Positions 17,600 through 26,744 of a DNA stretch of 64,000 nt are shown here, in pieces. The translations under genes and the position numbers were made by a program. Location of the stretch: the NCBI RefSeq assembly GCF_000384315.1, contig NZ_ARVW01000001.1, positions 1,621,746-1,685,745 on the forward strand. Reading direction: 5' to 3'. A model generated the notes under the pieces. That model did no database searches, had not been told where the DNA came from, and saw only the letters and a program-made list of their open reading frames with translations. How positions within the stretch are numbered: position 1 is the stretch's first letter; each line of letters begins with the position of its first letter. Source of the stretch: Amycolatopsis nigrescens CSC17Ta-90. GTDB taxonomy: Bacteria; Actinomycetota; Actinomycetes; Mycobacteriales; Pseudonocardiaceae.

Positions 17600-18205
17600 G
17601 TGAAGTCACCTCGTGCGCGCAAGTTCCGCCGGGCACTGGCCGCGGCCACCGGCACCACGGTCCTGATGCTGGGCGGTGCCGTCCCGGCACTGGCCGGGCC
17701 CGTCTCGCTGAACCTGAGCTACCAGTGCCCGTTCCCCCTGCTCGGCTACCAGCAGCTGGAGCTGAAGATCGACGCGGTGCTGCCGGACGATGCCGCCGTC
17801 GGGAAGTTGTCCTCCGCCATCACCGTGCACGCCACCGCAACCGTGCCGCCGCGGGCCAACGACGGCCTGCACCTGGTGGACGCGGCCACGATCGAAGGCA
17901 CGGCGACCGCGGCGGCGACGCTGAACTACCCGACCGACCGGAAGATCGGCATCGCGCTGCCGTTGACGATGCCGGTCGCGCAACTGCCGGCGACCGGCCC
18001 CTTCGACGTGCTCGCGGAGGGCAAGGCGCCACGGCTGCTCTTCCGCGACCCCGGCACGGCCTCGGTCACGGTCGGCGACTTCCGGGCGACGCTGACCCCG
18101 AAAAAGGCCGACGGCGGGCCAACCGGAATCGGCACGTTCACCTCCGAGTGCACCCTGCTGCCCGGCCAGAACACCACTCTGGGCAGCTTCACCATCGCCG
18201 GCTAA
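17600..18205 (+). CDS. Secreted protein, DUF6801-like
   Basis: A 201-residue protein from a GTG with CAGGAGA seven bases upstream. Residues 1-33 form a signal peptide (basic start, hydrophobic core, then PALAGP). The mature part starts SLNLSYQCPFPLLGYQQLEL. It has an Ig-like beta pattern with one conserved Cys pair (YQCPFP near the start, SECTLLPG near the end), as in DUF6801 proteins of actinobacteria. Function is unknown; members are often tied to the cell surface. A hairpin terminator follows 26 bases after the stop. Confidence 0.75.
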   Translation: MKSPRARKFRRALAAATGTTVLMLGGAVPALAGPVSLNLSYQCPFPLLGYQQLELKIDAVLPDDAAVGKLSSAITVHATATVPPRANDGLHLVDAATIEGTATAAATLNYPTDRKIGIALPLTMPVAQLPATGPFDVLAEGKAPRLLFRDPGTASVTVGDFRATLTPKKADGGPTGIGTFTSECTLLPGQNTTLGSFTIAG

Positions 18206-18231
18206 CGAGCCTCCGGACTCGGGAACCGGGT

Positions 18232-18258
18232 GAAGTACGTAGGGCACATACGTACTTC
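18232..18258 (+). terminator. Hairpin terminator after the DUF6801-like gene
   Basis: GAAGTACGTA (18232-18241) pairs perfectly with TACGTACTTC (18249-18258) around a seven-base loop, 26 bases after the stop codon. Confidence 0.6.
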
Positions 18259-18492
18259 TCACGATGTTCGCCAGTGAGATCCAGGACACGATTGGATCCT
18301 GCCGAGGACGGCCGAAAGGGCCGCCACGCAGGCCAAGGAGGCGATCTCGCGGTACCCAAGAACCCTTGACGTGAAAGCCATTCACAGTTTCCCGTGCGAA
18401 AGTCCCGCTTTCCGGGCCGGCCCCGATCGCGTCAACCGACCTGTGCTCGACTTCGACATGACAGCAGCCCCGTTCTGCCGTCGCGGAGGTCA

Positions 18493-19815
18493 ATGATGAC
18501 CATCACCGATAACCACGTCGTACCCCGCCAGGGAACACGGCCACACCCCCAGCAGCTGTCCGCGCCGAAATCGGTGAACGCCATTCCACCCGCACGCACC
18601 GGGCCGCCGGCCCCGAGCGAGTTCGCCAGGTCGCGCCCCTTGTGGTCGACGGTGCCGCGCGAGCTGGCCGAGCGGTTCCGGCCGCAGGCCGAGGGCATGG
18701 CCAAGGCGATGATCCGCGAGATCCAGCGCGCGGTCCCGGAGTACGCCCGTCCGCTGGACGGCCCGTTCGGCCAGGCCATCATCGACGGCGTGCGGCAGGC
18801 GATCCTGTGCGCCGTGGACAACTTCGGCGACCCCGGCGCGATGCGGCACGACTGGGTGGGGATGTTCCGCCAGCTCGGCAAGACCGAGTTCGAGCAGGGC
18901 CGCAGCCTGGACTGCCTGCAGAGCGCCTACCGGGTCGGCGGCCGGGTCGCCTGGCGTCACGTCGCCGCCTTCGCCCAGCGCAACGGCGTGTCCGCGGACG
19001 TGGTCTGCGTCTGCGCGGAAGCCATCTTCGCCTACGTCGACGAGATCTCCACCCTGTCCATCGCCGGCTACGCGGCCGCGCAGGCACAGGCCGAAGGCGG
19101 CAGGGCGGACAACCGGCGCCGGCTGCTCCAGCAGATCCTCTCCGGCGCCCCCAGGTCGCCGAGGGCGCTGGCCGAACTGGCCCGCTCCGCCGAGTGGAAG
19201 GTGCCCGACCAGGTCAGCCTGGTGGCGCTGGAACCCTGCGACGACGAGCACCAGCTCGGCTTCCTCGACCTCGGCGCGAAGGTGCTGATCGACCTGGAAA
19301 GCCCGGAGCCGTGCCTGCTCGTCCCGGAGGAGGAGCTCGGCGGCATCGAAGCCGCGCTGACCCGACGCGGGATGCGGGCCGCGGTCGGTCCGGCGGTCCC
19401 GCTCGACCAGGCGACCGTCTCGCTGCGCTGGGCGCGCCGGACCCTGGAGCTGGTGCGCGACGGGGTCCTGCCGAACCTCCCGGTCAGCCGCTGGTCGGAG
19501 CACCTCGCCACGCACTGGCTGCTCACCGACCAGTTCCTGGTCGGCGCGATCAGCGAGCGCAGCCTCGCCCCGTTGGAAGGACTGACCCCGAAGCAGCGCA
19601 CCAGGATGAGCGAAACGCTGCTCGCCTGGCTCAAGACCCGCGGCGGCGCGCCCGAACTCGCCGCACTGCTGGACATCCACCCGCAGACCGCCCGCTACCG
19701 GATGCGCCAGCTCGAAGAGCTCTTCGGTGACCGCCTCAACGACTCCGACGAGCGGCTCAACCTCGAGATCACCCTCCGCGCCGAGCGGCTCAACGAAGCA
19801 CGGCGCCAGTCCTAG
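18493..19815 (+). CDS. PucR/CdaR-type helix-turn-helix transcriptional regulator
   Basis: About 440 residues. The C-terminal ~60 residues are the PucR-type HTH (AALLDIHPQTARYRMRQLEE), the hallmark of the PucR C-terminal HTH family. The rest is a helical N-terminal region (about 60-200) and a GGDEF-like degenerate middle domain common in actinobacterial members. The ATG is chosen because GGAGG lies four bases upstream; the next codon is also ATG. It converges on the acyl-CoA ligase through a shared terminator. The regulated genes are not evident from position. Confidence 0.83.
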   Translation: MMTITDNHVVPRQGTRPHPQQLSAPKSVNAIPPARTGPPAPSEFARSRPLWSTVPRELAERFRPQAEGMAKAMIREIQRAVPEYARPLDGPFGQAIIDGVRQAILCAVDNFGDPGAMRHDWVGMFRQLGKTEFEQGRSLDCLQSAYRVGGRVAWRHVAAFAQRNGVSADVVCVCAEAIFAYVDEISTLSIAGYAAAQAQAEGGRADNRRRLLQQILSGAPRSPRALAELARSAEWKVPDQVSLVALEPCDDEHQLGFLDLGAKVLIDLESPEPCLLVPEEELGGIEAALTRRGMRAAVGPAVPLDQATVSLRWARRTLELVRDGVLPNLPVSRWSEHLATHWLLTDQFLVGAISERSLAPLEGLTPKQRTRMSETLLAWLKTRGGAPELAALLDIHPQTARYRMRQLEELFGDRLNDSDERLNLEITLRAERLNEARRQS

Positions 19816-19819
19816 AAGC

Positions 19820-19873
19820 TCGCGGCCCGGTCTTCGCAGGTGCACTCCTAGCCCTGCGAAGACCGGGCCGCGA
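19820..19873. terminator. Bidirectional terminator, 21-bp perfect stem
   Basis: The arms 19820-19840 and 19853-19873 are perfectly complementary over 21 bp (core GGCCCGGTCTTCGCAGG) with a 12-base loop. The structure lies between convergent genes and its right arm falls inside the last codons of the acyl-CoA ligase gene, whose stop is in the loop. Confidence 0.85.
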
Positions 19874-21938
19874 TCTGTGCTTCCACCGCACTGGCGAAGG
19901 TGGGCAGCCGCTGGGTGAGGCCCGCGAGGGCGGCGCCGTCGAGCCGCAGCACCCGCACGGCGGTCACCGCGGACACGGTGGCCGTGCGCAGCCGCGATTC
20001 GCGTAGCGCGGTTTCGCCGATGATGCTGCCCGGCCCCAATTCGGCGACGTCCGTGCGGCCGAGCCACACCGACACGGTGCCCTCCAGCACGATGTAGGCG
20101 AGGTCGCCGGGGGTCTCCTCGGAGATCAGCGGCCAGCCCGATGGCAGCGTGACCCGGCGGCCCGCGCGCAGCACCTGGCGTATCTCGGCCGGGGTCAGCG
20201 TCTTGAAGATGGACAGGTCGGCGATGTAGGACGGGAAGCCGAGGTCTTTTTCGTGCACGGGACGCCCCTTGTCTGCAGGCTGCACGGCCGGTTCGGCCGG
20301 CTCTTCGGTGGTGAGCTGCCGTCGCAGCAGCTTTCCGGTGGCGTTGCGGGGCAGCTCGTCCAGGAACACCACCTCGCGCGGAACCTTGAACCTCGCGAGG
20401 TTCGATTTCACGTACTGCCTGATCTCTTCCGCGTCGAGCCGGGCCCCCGGGGCCGCCACGACGTACACCCGCAGCCGCTGACCGAACTCCTCGTCGGGCA
20501 GTCCGACCGCCGCCGCCTCCAGGATGTCCTCGCGCTCGGCCAGCAGGTTCTCCACCTCCAGCGGGAACACGTTCTCCCCGCCGGAAATGATCATGTCGTC
20601 GTCCCTGCCGTCGATGAACAGCAGGCCGTCGGCGTCGAAGTGGCCGAGGTCGCCGGTGGCGAGCAGGCCGTCGATCATCTCCTTGGACCGGCCGTCGGTG
20701 TAGCCGGAGAAGCTCAGCCCGCTGCCCACGAAGACCCGGCCGACCTCGCCGACCCCGGTGACCGGGGCGCCGTTGTCGTCGTAGAGCCGCACCCGGCAGG
20801 TCACCGGTGCCCTGCCCACGGTGCCGGGCGCCTGCCGCAGGTCCTCCGGCGTCGCGACGGTGGCGACGGCGACTTCGGTTGAGCCGTACAGGTTGTAGAG
20901 CACCTCGCCGAACGCCTCGCTGGTCCGCCGGCACAGGTCCGGCGAGATCGCCGAGCCCGCGGCGAAGATGATCCGCAGCGAGTCGGTGTCGTACTTCCCG
21001 AGCACCTCCGGGCCGAGGTCCACGATCCGCTGCAACATCGTCGGCACCACGACCAGCGTGTCGCAGCGGTTCTCCGAGATGCTCCGCACGGTCGCCTCGG
21101 GGTCGAACTTCCGGCTCACCACGACCGTGCAGCCGAGCGCGAAGGCCAGCACGAACTGGGACAGCCCGGTGCCGTGGAAGATCGGTGCGGCCAGGAAGGT
21201 GCGGCCCCCGCTCTCCAGCGGGACCCGGTCCAGGAACTGCGCGGAGGCCAGCGCCGAGGTGCGCTCACGCGGGGCGCCTTTCGGCGTGCCGGTGGTGCCG
21301 CTGGTCAGCAGCACGAACCCACCCGGCTTCGCGGGCGGCGGCAGCGGGCTGTCGTCGGTGGCACCGATCAGCTCGTCCACCGGGACACCGTCGTACTCAC
21401 CCAGTGCGGCCTGATCGTCCACCCAGGCCGGATACCGGTCGACCGACAGCGGCACCGCGGCGAGCAGTTCGGCGAACTCCTGGTCGTACACCAGCGCCAC
21501 GGCCTTCTCCCTGGCCATCACGTCGGCCAGCTGCGCCCGGCCGAAGCCGGTGTTCAGCAGCACCAGCCTGGCCCCGATCTTGCCCGTCGCGAGCATCACC
21601 GTCACCAGGCCGCGGTGGTCACGGCACAGGGCCGCGACCACCGCGCCGGCGCCGATCCCACGCTCCTGCCAGGCCCTCGCCAGTGCGTTGGATCGGTCGT
21701 CCAGCTCTTGGAAGGTGGCCGCACCGAGGTCGTCGACCAGTGCGATCGCGCGGCCGTCGCGCCGGGCCGCGTGCCGGGTCGCGCCGACGAACGGGCCGAA
21801 CCTGCGCACCTCCACCAGCGATCGCAGGCCCTCGTCGACCCGGGGAAAGGGCGCCAGACCGGAACGGAACATCACGCGAAGGCTGTGCAGGGTATCCGTA
21901 GTGCGCCTTACCGTTCCGCTCATGTCCGAACGCTCCAT
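19848..21938 (-). CDS. Acyl-CoA ligase (AMP-forming) fused to a C-terminal cyclic-nucleotide-binding domain
   Basis: A 696-residue two-domain protein. Residues ~1-550 are an ANL-superfamily adenylating enzyme: P-loop LLTSGTTGTPKG, NLYGSTEVAVA, LLATGDLGHFDADG and the C-terminal lysine motif PRNATGKLLRR. After a ~30-residue linker, residues ~580-690 form a cyclic-nucleotide-binding domain (FKTLTPAEIRQVLRAGRRV, GDLAYIVLEGTVSVW, ELGPGSIIGETALRESR with the phosphate-binding-cassette-like GETAL-R). The fusion implies control of acyl activation by a cyclic nucleotide; ligand and acyl substrate are unknown. GGAGGT precedes the ATG by six bases. It is next to a methyltransferase and a prenyltransferase and may belong to that pathway. 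Confidence 0.88.
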   Translation of the reverse strand: MERSDMSGTVRRTTDTLHSLRVMFRSGLAPFPRVDEGLRSLVEVRRFGPFVGATRHAARRDGRAIALVDDLGAATFQELDDRSNALARAWQERGIGAGAVVAALCRDHRGLVTVMLATGKIGARLVLLNTGFGRAQLADVMAREKAVALVYDQEFAELLAAVPLSVDRYPAWVDDQAALGEYDGVPVDELIGATDDSPLPPPAKPGGFVLLTSGTTGTPKGAPRERTSALASAQFLDRVPLESGGRTFLAAPIFHGTGLSQFVLAFALGCTVVVSRKFDPEATVRSISENRCDTLVVVPTMLQRIVDLGPEVLGKYDTDSLRIIFAAGSAISPDLCRRTSEAFGEVLYNLYGSTEVAVATVATPEDLRQAPGTVGRAPVTCRVRLYDDNGAPVTGVGEVGRVFVGSGLSFSGYTDGRSKEMIDGLLATGDLGHFDADGLLFIDGRDDDMIISGGENVFPLEVENLLAEREDILEAAAVGLPDEEFGQRLRVYVVAAPGARLDAEEIRQYVKSNLARFKVPREVVFLDELPRNATGKLLRRQLTTEEPAEPAVQPADKGRPVHEKDLGFPSYIADLSIFKTLTPAEIRQVLRAGRRVTLPSGWPLISEETPGDLAYIVLEGTVSVWLGRTDVAELGPGSIIGETALRESRLRTATVSAVTAVRVLRLDGAALAGLTQRLPTFASAVEAQIAARSSQG

Positions 21939-22125
21939 CGATTAACCTCCAGCAATCATCGCGACTCGGCGACAGTAGCAGCAGCACACATATTCGCGGC
22001 AGTGTCCGGAAACACACGGCCGGCAAATTATTAAACCGGAACGAAACCGCGTCCGGCCCACCTTCATGCGGATGACAATGCGCGAAAAAGCGTCCCGGAA
22101 TAACAAATTCCAGGACGAGTTCGGC

Positions 22126-23001
22126 TCAGGCCGGCGCGCGGCTGGCGACGGTGTACCGCACGGTCTGGATCATCACGATGCTGCCGTCGTCGCCACGAAG
22201 CCGGTCAAGTGCCGCGGTCACCCCGGCGCGCACGTGTTCCCGGTGCTCGGCGGGCACCAGCTCCCAGAAGACCCGCTGGCCGTGCGACCACGACCACCGG
22301 ATCCACTGCTCGGGATCGCGGAAGGTGATCGGATGCTCGCGCACGACCGAGGACATGTCGGCGAAACCGACAGCGGCACTGGCCGCCTCGAAGTTCTCGA
22401 CCGAGGCGAACGGGCTCGCCGGGTTCACCATGGCCCAGATCATGGCCGGCGGCACGAACGGCCGGAACACCTCCTCGACCCCCGCCCACCTGGGATCATT
22501 CCCGCCGAAGGTGGTCACGCCGAGGCGGCCGCCGGGTACCAGCAGGTCGTGCCACGCGCGCAAGCCGGCGAGAGGATCCGGCAGGAAGAACACCACGGCC
22601 GAAGCCAGCACCGCGTCGAAGCCGCCGGGCAGGCTCGGCTCCTGCGCGTCCATCACCGCCACCGCGACGCCGGTCAGCCCCCGCTGCCGGATGTCCCGCG
22701 CGGTGCGCTCGACCATCCGCGGCGACAGGTCGATGCCGGTGACGGTGCCCTCCGCGCCGACCTGCTCCGCTGCGGCGAACAGCACCGCGCCACGCCCGCA
22801 GCCCACGTCGAGAACGCGCTCACCCGGCACCAGTCGGACGTCCGCGAGCAGCTGCCTGGCGAAGACCGGGAAGAATTCCACATCCACCGCGTCGTAGGTT
22901 TCCGAAGACCGGTCGAACAGGGCCGCGACCGCCTGGCGGAGATCGGGAAGATCGGGGAGTTCACCGTCGCCGCCGGTTTCCGATAGCTGGGCAGTATTCA
23001 T
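22126..23001 (-). CDS. Class I SAM-dependent methyltransferase (UbiE/Coq5-like)
   Basis: A 291-residue methyltransferase with SAM motif I RVLDVGCGRGAVLFAAAEQ, an acidic residue closing the second strand (TGIDLSPRMVE) and the later DAVLASAVVFFLPDPLAGL. The overall pattern is that of small-molecule methyltransferases. It lies between the acyl-CoA ligase and the indole prenyltransferase on the same strand, so a tailoring role in a prenylated metabolite is plausible but not shown. Its 5' region (23002-23169) holds no other gene. Confidence 0.83.
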   Translation of the reverse strand: MNTAQLSETGGDGELPDLPDLRQAVAALFDRSSETYDAVDVEFFPVFARQLLADVRLVPGERVLDVGCGRGAVLFAAAEQVGAEGTVTGIDLSPRMVERTARDIRQRGLTGVAVAVMDAQEPSLPGGFDAVLASAVVFFLPDPLAGLRAWHDLLVPGGRLGVTTFGGNDPRWAGVEEVFRPFVPPAMIWAMVNPASPFASVENFEAASAAVGFADMSSVVREHPITFRDPEQWIRWSWSHGQRVFWELVPAEHREHVRAGVTAALDRLRGDDGSIVMIQTVRYTVASRAPA

Positions 23002-23169
23002 CCGGCCGCCGTCCTCGAGTGGGCTCCGTTAACCGGCTCAGCCTAGTACTCCATTCACCCATGCCAGTACCACGAATTACTGAAGAACGAGCCGGACCGC
23101 GATTTCTGTCACGGCACCATGCGCGGCGGCCCGCCCGGAACTCACCTCACTGACAACAAAGGACACCGG

Positions 23170-24294
23170 TCAGGACCGAGGGCCGTGCACGCTGAACCGG
23201 AAGTACACCGCGACGTCCGCCGGGCCGCCGGGCCCGGTGGTGCGGTAGCTCAGCAGTTCCTGCAGCCCCGCTGTCTCCGCGAGCGGTGCCGGGGCGAGCG
23301 CGTGGAGCATGGCCGTGTGCCGGTGCGGATCGATCCCCTCGGCGGCCAGCACCGCGCGCACCCGGTCGGCGGCCTCCGCGTCGGACCTGGCGGCTTCGGT
23401 GAGCCGCAGGTAGACATTGGCCTCCACCGGCGAGCCGGCACCCCGCTGGAAGGACAGGCAGGTCATCGGCTCGTTGCCGATCGCGCCGTTCGTGCCGTAG
23501 ACGGCCCGGTAGGCGGCGCGGGCGCGGGCTGAGTCGTGCCGGCAGGCCAGCGCGGCCACCCGGTCCAGCTCGGCCAGGTCCACTTCCGGATGGCGATAGT
23601 AGATCTTCACCCTGGACGGTTCTTCGGCGTCGAGATCGAGTGCGAAAAACTCCAGCCGATGTCCCCTTTCGATCAGCGCCACGTGTTCGGCCAGCACGGT
23701 CCGCCACGGCATTTCCAGGCCGAGCCTGCGCATTGCCTCGGTCACCAGGTCGGCGGCCCGATCAATACCGCACACCTGCGGGTTCAGGTAGACCTTGTAA
23801 CGCGGCTTTTCGCCGGGCCGCCAGGCCAGCGAATGCCAGATCGTCGGCCGGTACGGCGCGGGCTCGGCGGCAAGGAAAAGATCTTCCACCGCCAGGTACC
23901 GCTTGATCGACACCCCGGGTTCGGCCGCCAGCTCGCGGGTGAGCGCTCGCCCGGCGTCCTGGCAGCTTCGCGCGGTCGGCCCGTCCCCCAGCGATTCGAA
24001 AAGAATGCGCACCTCAGGCCTGCCGAGTCGCCAGCTCACCGAGAACTCCGCCGGAAAGCCGTCCCCGGAAACAAAGGAACGGTACCCGTTGTGCGCGCCG
24101 ATCCGCCGGTCGCCCCAGGAATCGATCAGGCGTAACAGGATATCGAGTGGAGGTTGCGCATCCGATCGGACAAAACCGAGGGCCCCGCAGATAGCCAGCC
24201 ACTTGCCGGCAAGAAAGCCGCCGTACGACTGATCTGCCACCGCGAATAGCGAATCGCGATTCGGCGAATTCGACACCGCAGGAAAACAATACAT
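23170..24294 (-). CDS. DMATS-type aromatic (indole) prenyltransferase
   Basis: About 374 residues of the ABBA/DMATS prenyltransferase family, which attaches a dimethylallyl group to tryptophan or other aromatics without the DDxxD motif. Recognisable are PRYKVYLNPQVCG and PSRVKIYYRHPEVDL, the paired K-x-Y/K-I-Y strands that bind diphosphate in this barrel, and the late VEANVYLRL strand. The ATG at 24294 is chosen since GGAGGT lies six bases upstream; an ATG two codons earlier would abut that site. It is divergent from a flavin monooxygenase across 65 bp. A DMATS enzyme beside an FMO is the known layout of the Streptomyces 5-dimethylallylindole-3-acetonitrile genes. Confidence 0.83.
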   Translation of the reverse strand: MYCFPAVSNSPNRDSLFAVADQSYGGFLAGKWLAICGALGFVRSDAQPPLDILLRLIDSWGDRRIGAHNGYRSFVSGDGFPAEFSVSWRLGRPEVRILFESLGDGPTARSCQDAGRALTRELAAEPGVSIKRYLAVEDLFLAAEPAPYRPTIWHSLAWRPGEKPRYKVYLNPQVCGIDRAADLVTEAMRRLGLEMPWRTVLAEHVALIERGHRLEFFALDLDAEEPSRVKIYYRHPEVDLAELDRVAALACRHDSARARAAYRAVYGTNGAIGNEPMTCLSFQRGAGSPVEANVYLRLTEAARSDAEAADRVRAVLAAEGIDPHRHTAMLHALAPAPLAETAGLQELLSYRTTGPGGPADVAVYFRFSVHGPRS

Positions 24295-24359
24295 TACCAT
24301 ACCTCCGCCGCATGGGTCTACCCTGCGAAGGGTCGCACACAATGGAGGGTCCTTCGCTC

Positions 24360-25793
24360 ATGAGAAGTGCGGACGGCAGCCCCGATAATCGCCCCCATTA
24401 CCCGCGTATCGAGGAGACTCCGGCATTGGTTGACAACGCAGAGAGTACTTCGCCCGAACAGTCGATTGACAGTCACATTTGCGTAATCGGCGCAGGCTTC
24501 GCGGGCCTGGCGGTGGCCAAGGCTTTGAAAAAGCGAGGCGTGCCGTTCACCTGTATCGAACGCTCCGTAGGTGTCGGCGGGCTATGGCGGCTTCCGGAGA
24601 ACGGTGAGCCCGGTGCCGCCTACCGTTCTTTGCACTTGAACACATCACGGGACGTGACCGGCTACCGCGAGCTGCCGATGCCGGCTCACTACCCCCGCTA
24701 CCCAGGTCATGACCAGGTCCGGGCCTATCTGGACACCGTGGCCGACCACTTCGAACTGCGCGAGCACCTGGAGCTGAGCACCGAAGTGATATTCGCCACA
24801 CCGATGCCGGACGGTCGCTGGGAGGTGACCACGGTGCACCGCGACGGCGGCGCGCGACGGCGGCGGATCTTCGCCGGCGTGGTGGTCGCGGCCGGGCATC
24901 ACCACCGGCCGGTACTGCCCGAACCGGCGATCGCGGGCAGCGACGCCTTCGCCGGGGAGCAACTCCATTCCTTCGACTACCTGGCGCCTTTCGACTACGC
25001 CGGAAAACGCGTCGCGGTGGTCGGTATCGGCAATTCCGCCTGCGACATATCAACCGAACTGTCTAGGGTCGCGGCGCGAACCTTACTGGCGATCCGGCGC
25101 GGGGTGCACGTGGTGCCGAAACAGCTCATGGGCATTCCCATCGACGAGATCGCGGCGAGACGCTGGTGGGCCAAAATGCCTTTCAAAATGCAGCGGTGGT
25201 TCATCGAGACACTGCTGCGTATCATTCGCGGGCCGATCACCGCATACGGAATCCCGGAACCCGATCATCGTATCTTCTCGGCACCGGTAACGATCTCCGA
25301 CGAACTGCTGAGCCGGATCGGCCACGGCGATATCGCGGTCAAGCCGGTGCTCACCGGACTCGGCGCCCGGTCAGCTTACTTCGCCGACGGCACGACCGAG
25401 GAAATCGACGCCGTCATCTACTGCACGGGCTATCGGATCGAATTCCCGTTCCTGGCCAAGGAATGCGTTTTCGCCAGCGGCGGCCAGGTTTCGCTCTACC
25501 GGAGAGTGGCCGCGCCGGCGCATCCCGGTCTCTATTTCGTCGGCCTGCTCCGGGTGGTCGGCTCCACCACCCGGCCGATGGAGGCGCAGGCGGAATGGGT
25601 CGCCGACCTGGTGACCGGGGCCGCGGCACTGCCGCCGGCCGAGGACATGCGGGCGGAGATCGACGGGCACCTGGCCGCCGCGGCCGCCCGGTACGGGGAG
25701 AAGCCGATGGACTCGATCCACGTCGACTTCGCGGCCTACCTACGGGCGATCAGGGACGAGCGCGCGGCCGGTGCCCGGCGAAGGGCGCCGTGA
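24360..25793 (+). CDS. Flavin-containing monooxygenase (FMO-like, class B)
   Basis: About 477 residues. FAD-binding motif CVIGAGFAGLAVAKAL near residue 42, the FMO identifying sequence FAGEQLHSFDY, and the NADPH-binding GIGNSACDIS are all present, so the enzyme looks intact. GGAGGG precedes the chosen ATG by ten bases. The family N-hydroxylates amines or performs Baeyer-Villiger reactions. Next to an indole prenyltransferase it could oxidise prenyl-tryptophan to an oxime or nitrile, as known for the paired Streptomyces enzymes; that reaction is inferred. It converges on cvnD with a two-base gap. Confidence 0.86.
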   Translation: MRSADGSPDNRPHYPRIEETPALVDNAESTSPEQSIDSHICVIGAGFAGLAVAKALKKRGVPFTCIERSVGVGGLWRLPENGEPGAAYRSLHLNTSRDVTGYRELPMPAHYPRYPGHDQVRAYLDTVADHFELREHLELSTEVIFATPMPDGRWEVTTVHRDGGARRRRIFAGVVVAAGHHHRPVLPEPAIAGSDAFAGEQLHSFDYLAPFDYAGKRVAVVGIGNSACDISTELSRVAARTLLAIRRGVHVVPKQLMGIPIDEIAARRWWAKMPFKMQRWFIETLLRIIRGPITAYGIPEPDHRIFSAPVTISDELLSRIGHGDIAVKPVLTGLGARSAYFADGTTEEIDAVIYCTGYRIEFPFLAKECVFASGGQVSLYRRVAAPAHPGLYFVGLLRVVGSTTRPMEAQAEWVADLVTGAAALPPAEDMRAEIDGHLAAAAARYGEKPMDSIHVDFAAYLRAIRDERAAGARRRAP

Positions 25794-25795
25794 AC

Positions 25796-26392
25796 TCAGC
25801 CGACCGCGGCGCGCAACCTGCCGAGGGTGTACTCGACCAGCCCGGCCAGCACCTCCTTGCCCGAGTCCCGCTCGCGCACGTCGCACAGCGCGATCGGGAT
25901 ACCCGGGTCGATGTCCAGCGCTTCACGGACCTCGTCCGGTGTGTAGTGGTAGGCGTCGTCGAAGCAGTTCACCCCGACCACGAACGGGATCTTCCGCCGC
26001 TCGAAGAAGTCGATCGACGGGAAGCTGCTGTCCAGGCGCCGGGTGTCCACCAGCACGATGGCGCCGAGCGCGCCGTCGGCCAGCTCGTCCCACATGAACC
26101 AGAACCGGTTCTGCCCCGGGGTGCCGAACATGTACAGCACCACCTCCGGGTTGATCGTGATCCGTCCGAAGTCCAGCGCGACGGTGGTGGTCTCCTTGGT
26201 CTCCACCCCGGCCACCTCGTCCACCCCGACCCCGGCCTCGGTCAGCAGCTCTTCGGTGCGCAACGGCGGGATCTCGCTCACCGCGCCGACCATGGTCGTC
26301 TTGCCGACACCGAACCCGCCGGCGATGACGACCTTGATCGCGGTCGGCACCGCGAGCGAGCCCGCGCCGCGGTCAGAGGTTACGGAGACCAT
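25796..26392 (-). CDS. cvnD: Conservon GTP-binding protein CvnD
   Basis: A 198-residue Ras-like GTPase: P-loop VVIAGGFGVGKTTMVGAVSE, a DxxG-like MFGTPGQNRFWFMWDEL, and the base-specific segment VGVNCFDDAY in place of NKxD, as usual in CvnD and MglA-like conservon GTPases. It is the last gene of cvnABCD and starts within the end of cvnC (20-bp overlap). Conservons act at the membrane like a simple G-protein-coupled module in actinomycete development and antibiotic control. Confidence 0.92.
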   Translation of the reverse strand: MVSVTSDRGAGSLAVPTAIKVVIAGGFGVGKTTMVGAVSEIPPLRTEELLTEAGVGVDEVAGVETKETTTVALDFGRITINPEVVLYMFGTPGQNRFWFMWDELADGALGAIVLVDTRRLDSSFPSIDFFERRKIPFVVGVNCFDDAYHYTPDEVREALDIDPGIPIALCDVRERDSGKEVLAGLVEYTLGRLRAAVG

Positions 26393-26744
26393 TGAGCACC
26401 GCCTGCAGTAGAGGAATGTCCGCGCTCGGCTCGACCTGCGGGGTCGGCCCGCAGACGATGTCGCCGCGTTCGATGAGATCGCTCAGCAGCACCTTGACCA
26501 CGAACAGCGGGACGTCGAGGTAGGCCGCCACCTCGGCCACCGACAGCGGCCGGCGGCACAGTTCGATGATCTCCAGATGGTCCACCGTCAGCGAAGCCGG
26601 ATCGGGCCGCCGCGGGGCAACCCTGACCTGCGTGACCAGGTCCAGTTCGGTGCGCCCTGGCCGGGTACGGCCGCGCGTCATCGCGTACGGCCGCACCAGC
26701 GGACCGGCCGCTTCGTCGAACCATTGGTCGTCCTGCTCGGCCAT
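26373..26744 (-). CDS. cvnC: Conservon protein CvnC (DUF742, winged-helix)
   Basis: A 123-residue DUF742 protein. PLVRPYAMTRGRTRP near the N-terminus and LSVAEVAAYLDVPLFVVKVL in the winged-helix part are family hallmarks. The ATG shares one base with the stop of cvnB, and the 3' end overlaps cvnD, so the four genes are one translational unit. An upstream in-frame extension is not conserved in type. Confidence 0.92.
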   Translation of the reverse strand: MAEQDDQWFDEAAGPLVRPYAMTRGRTRPGRTELDLVTQVRVAPRRPDPASLTVDHLEIIELCRRPLSVAEVAAYLDVPLFVVKVLLSDLIERGDIVCGPTPQVEPSADIPLLQAVLNGLRNL

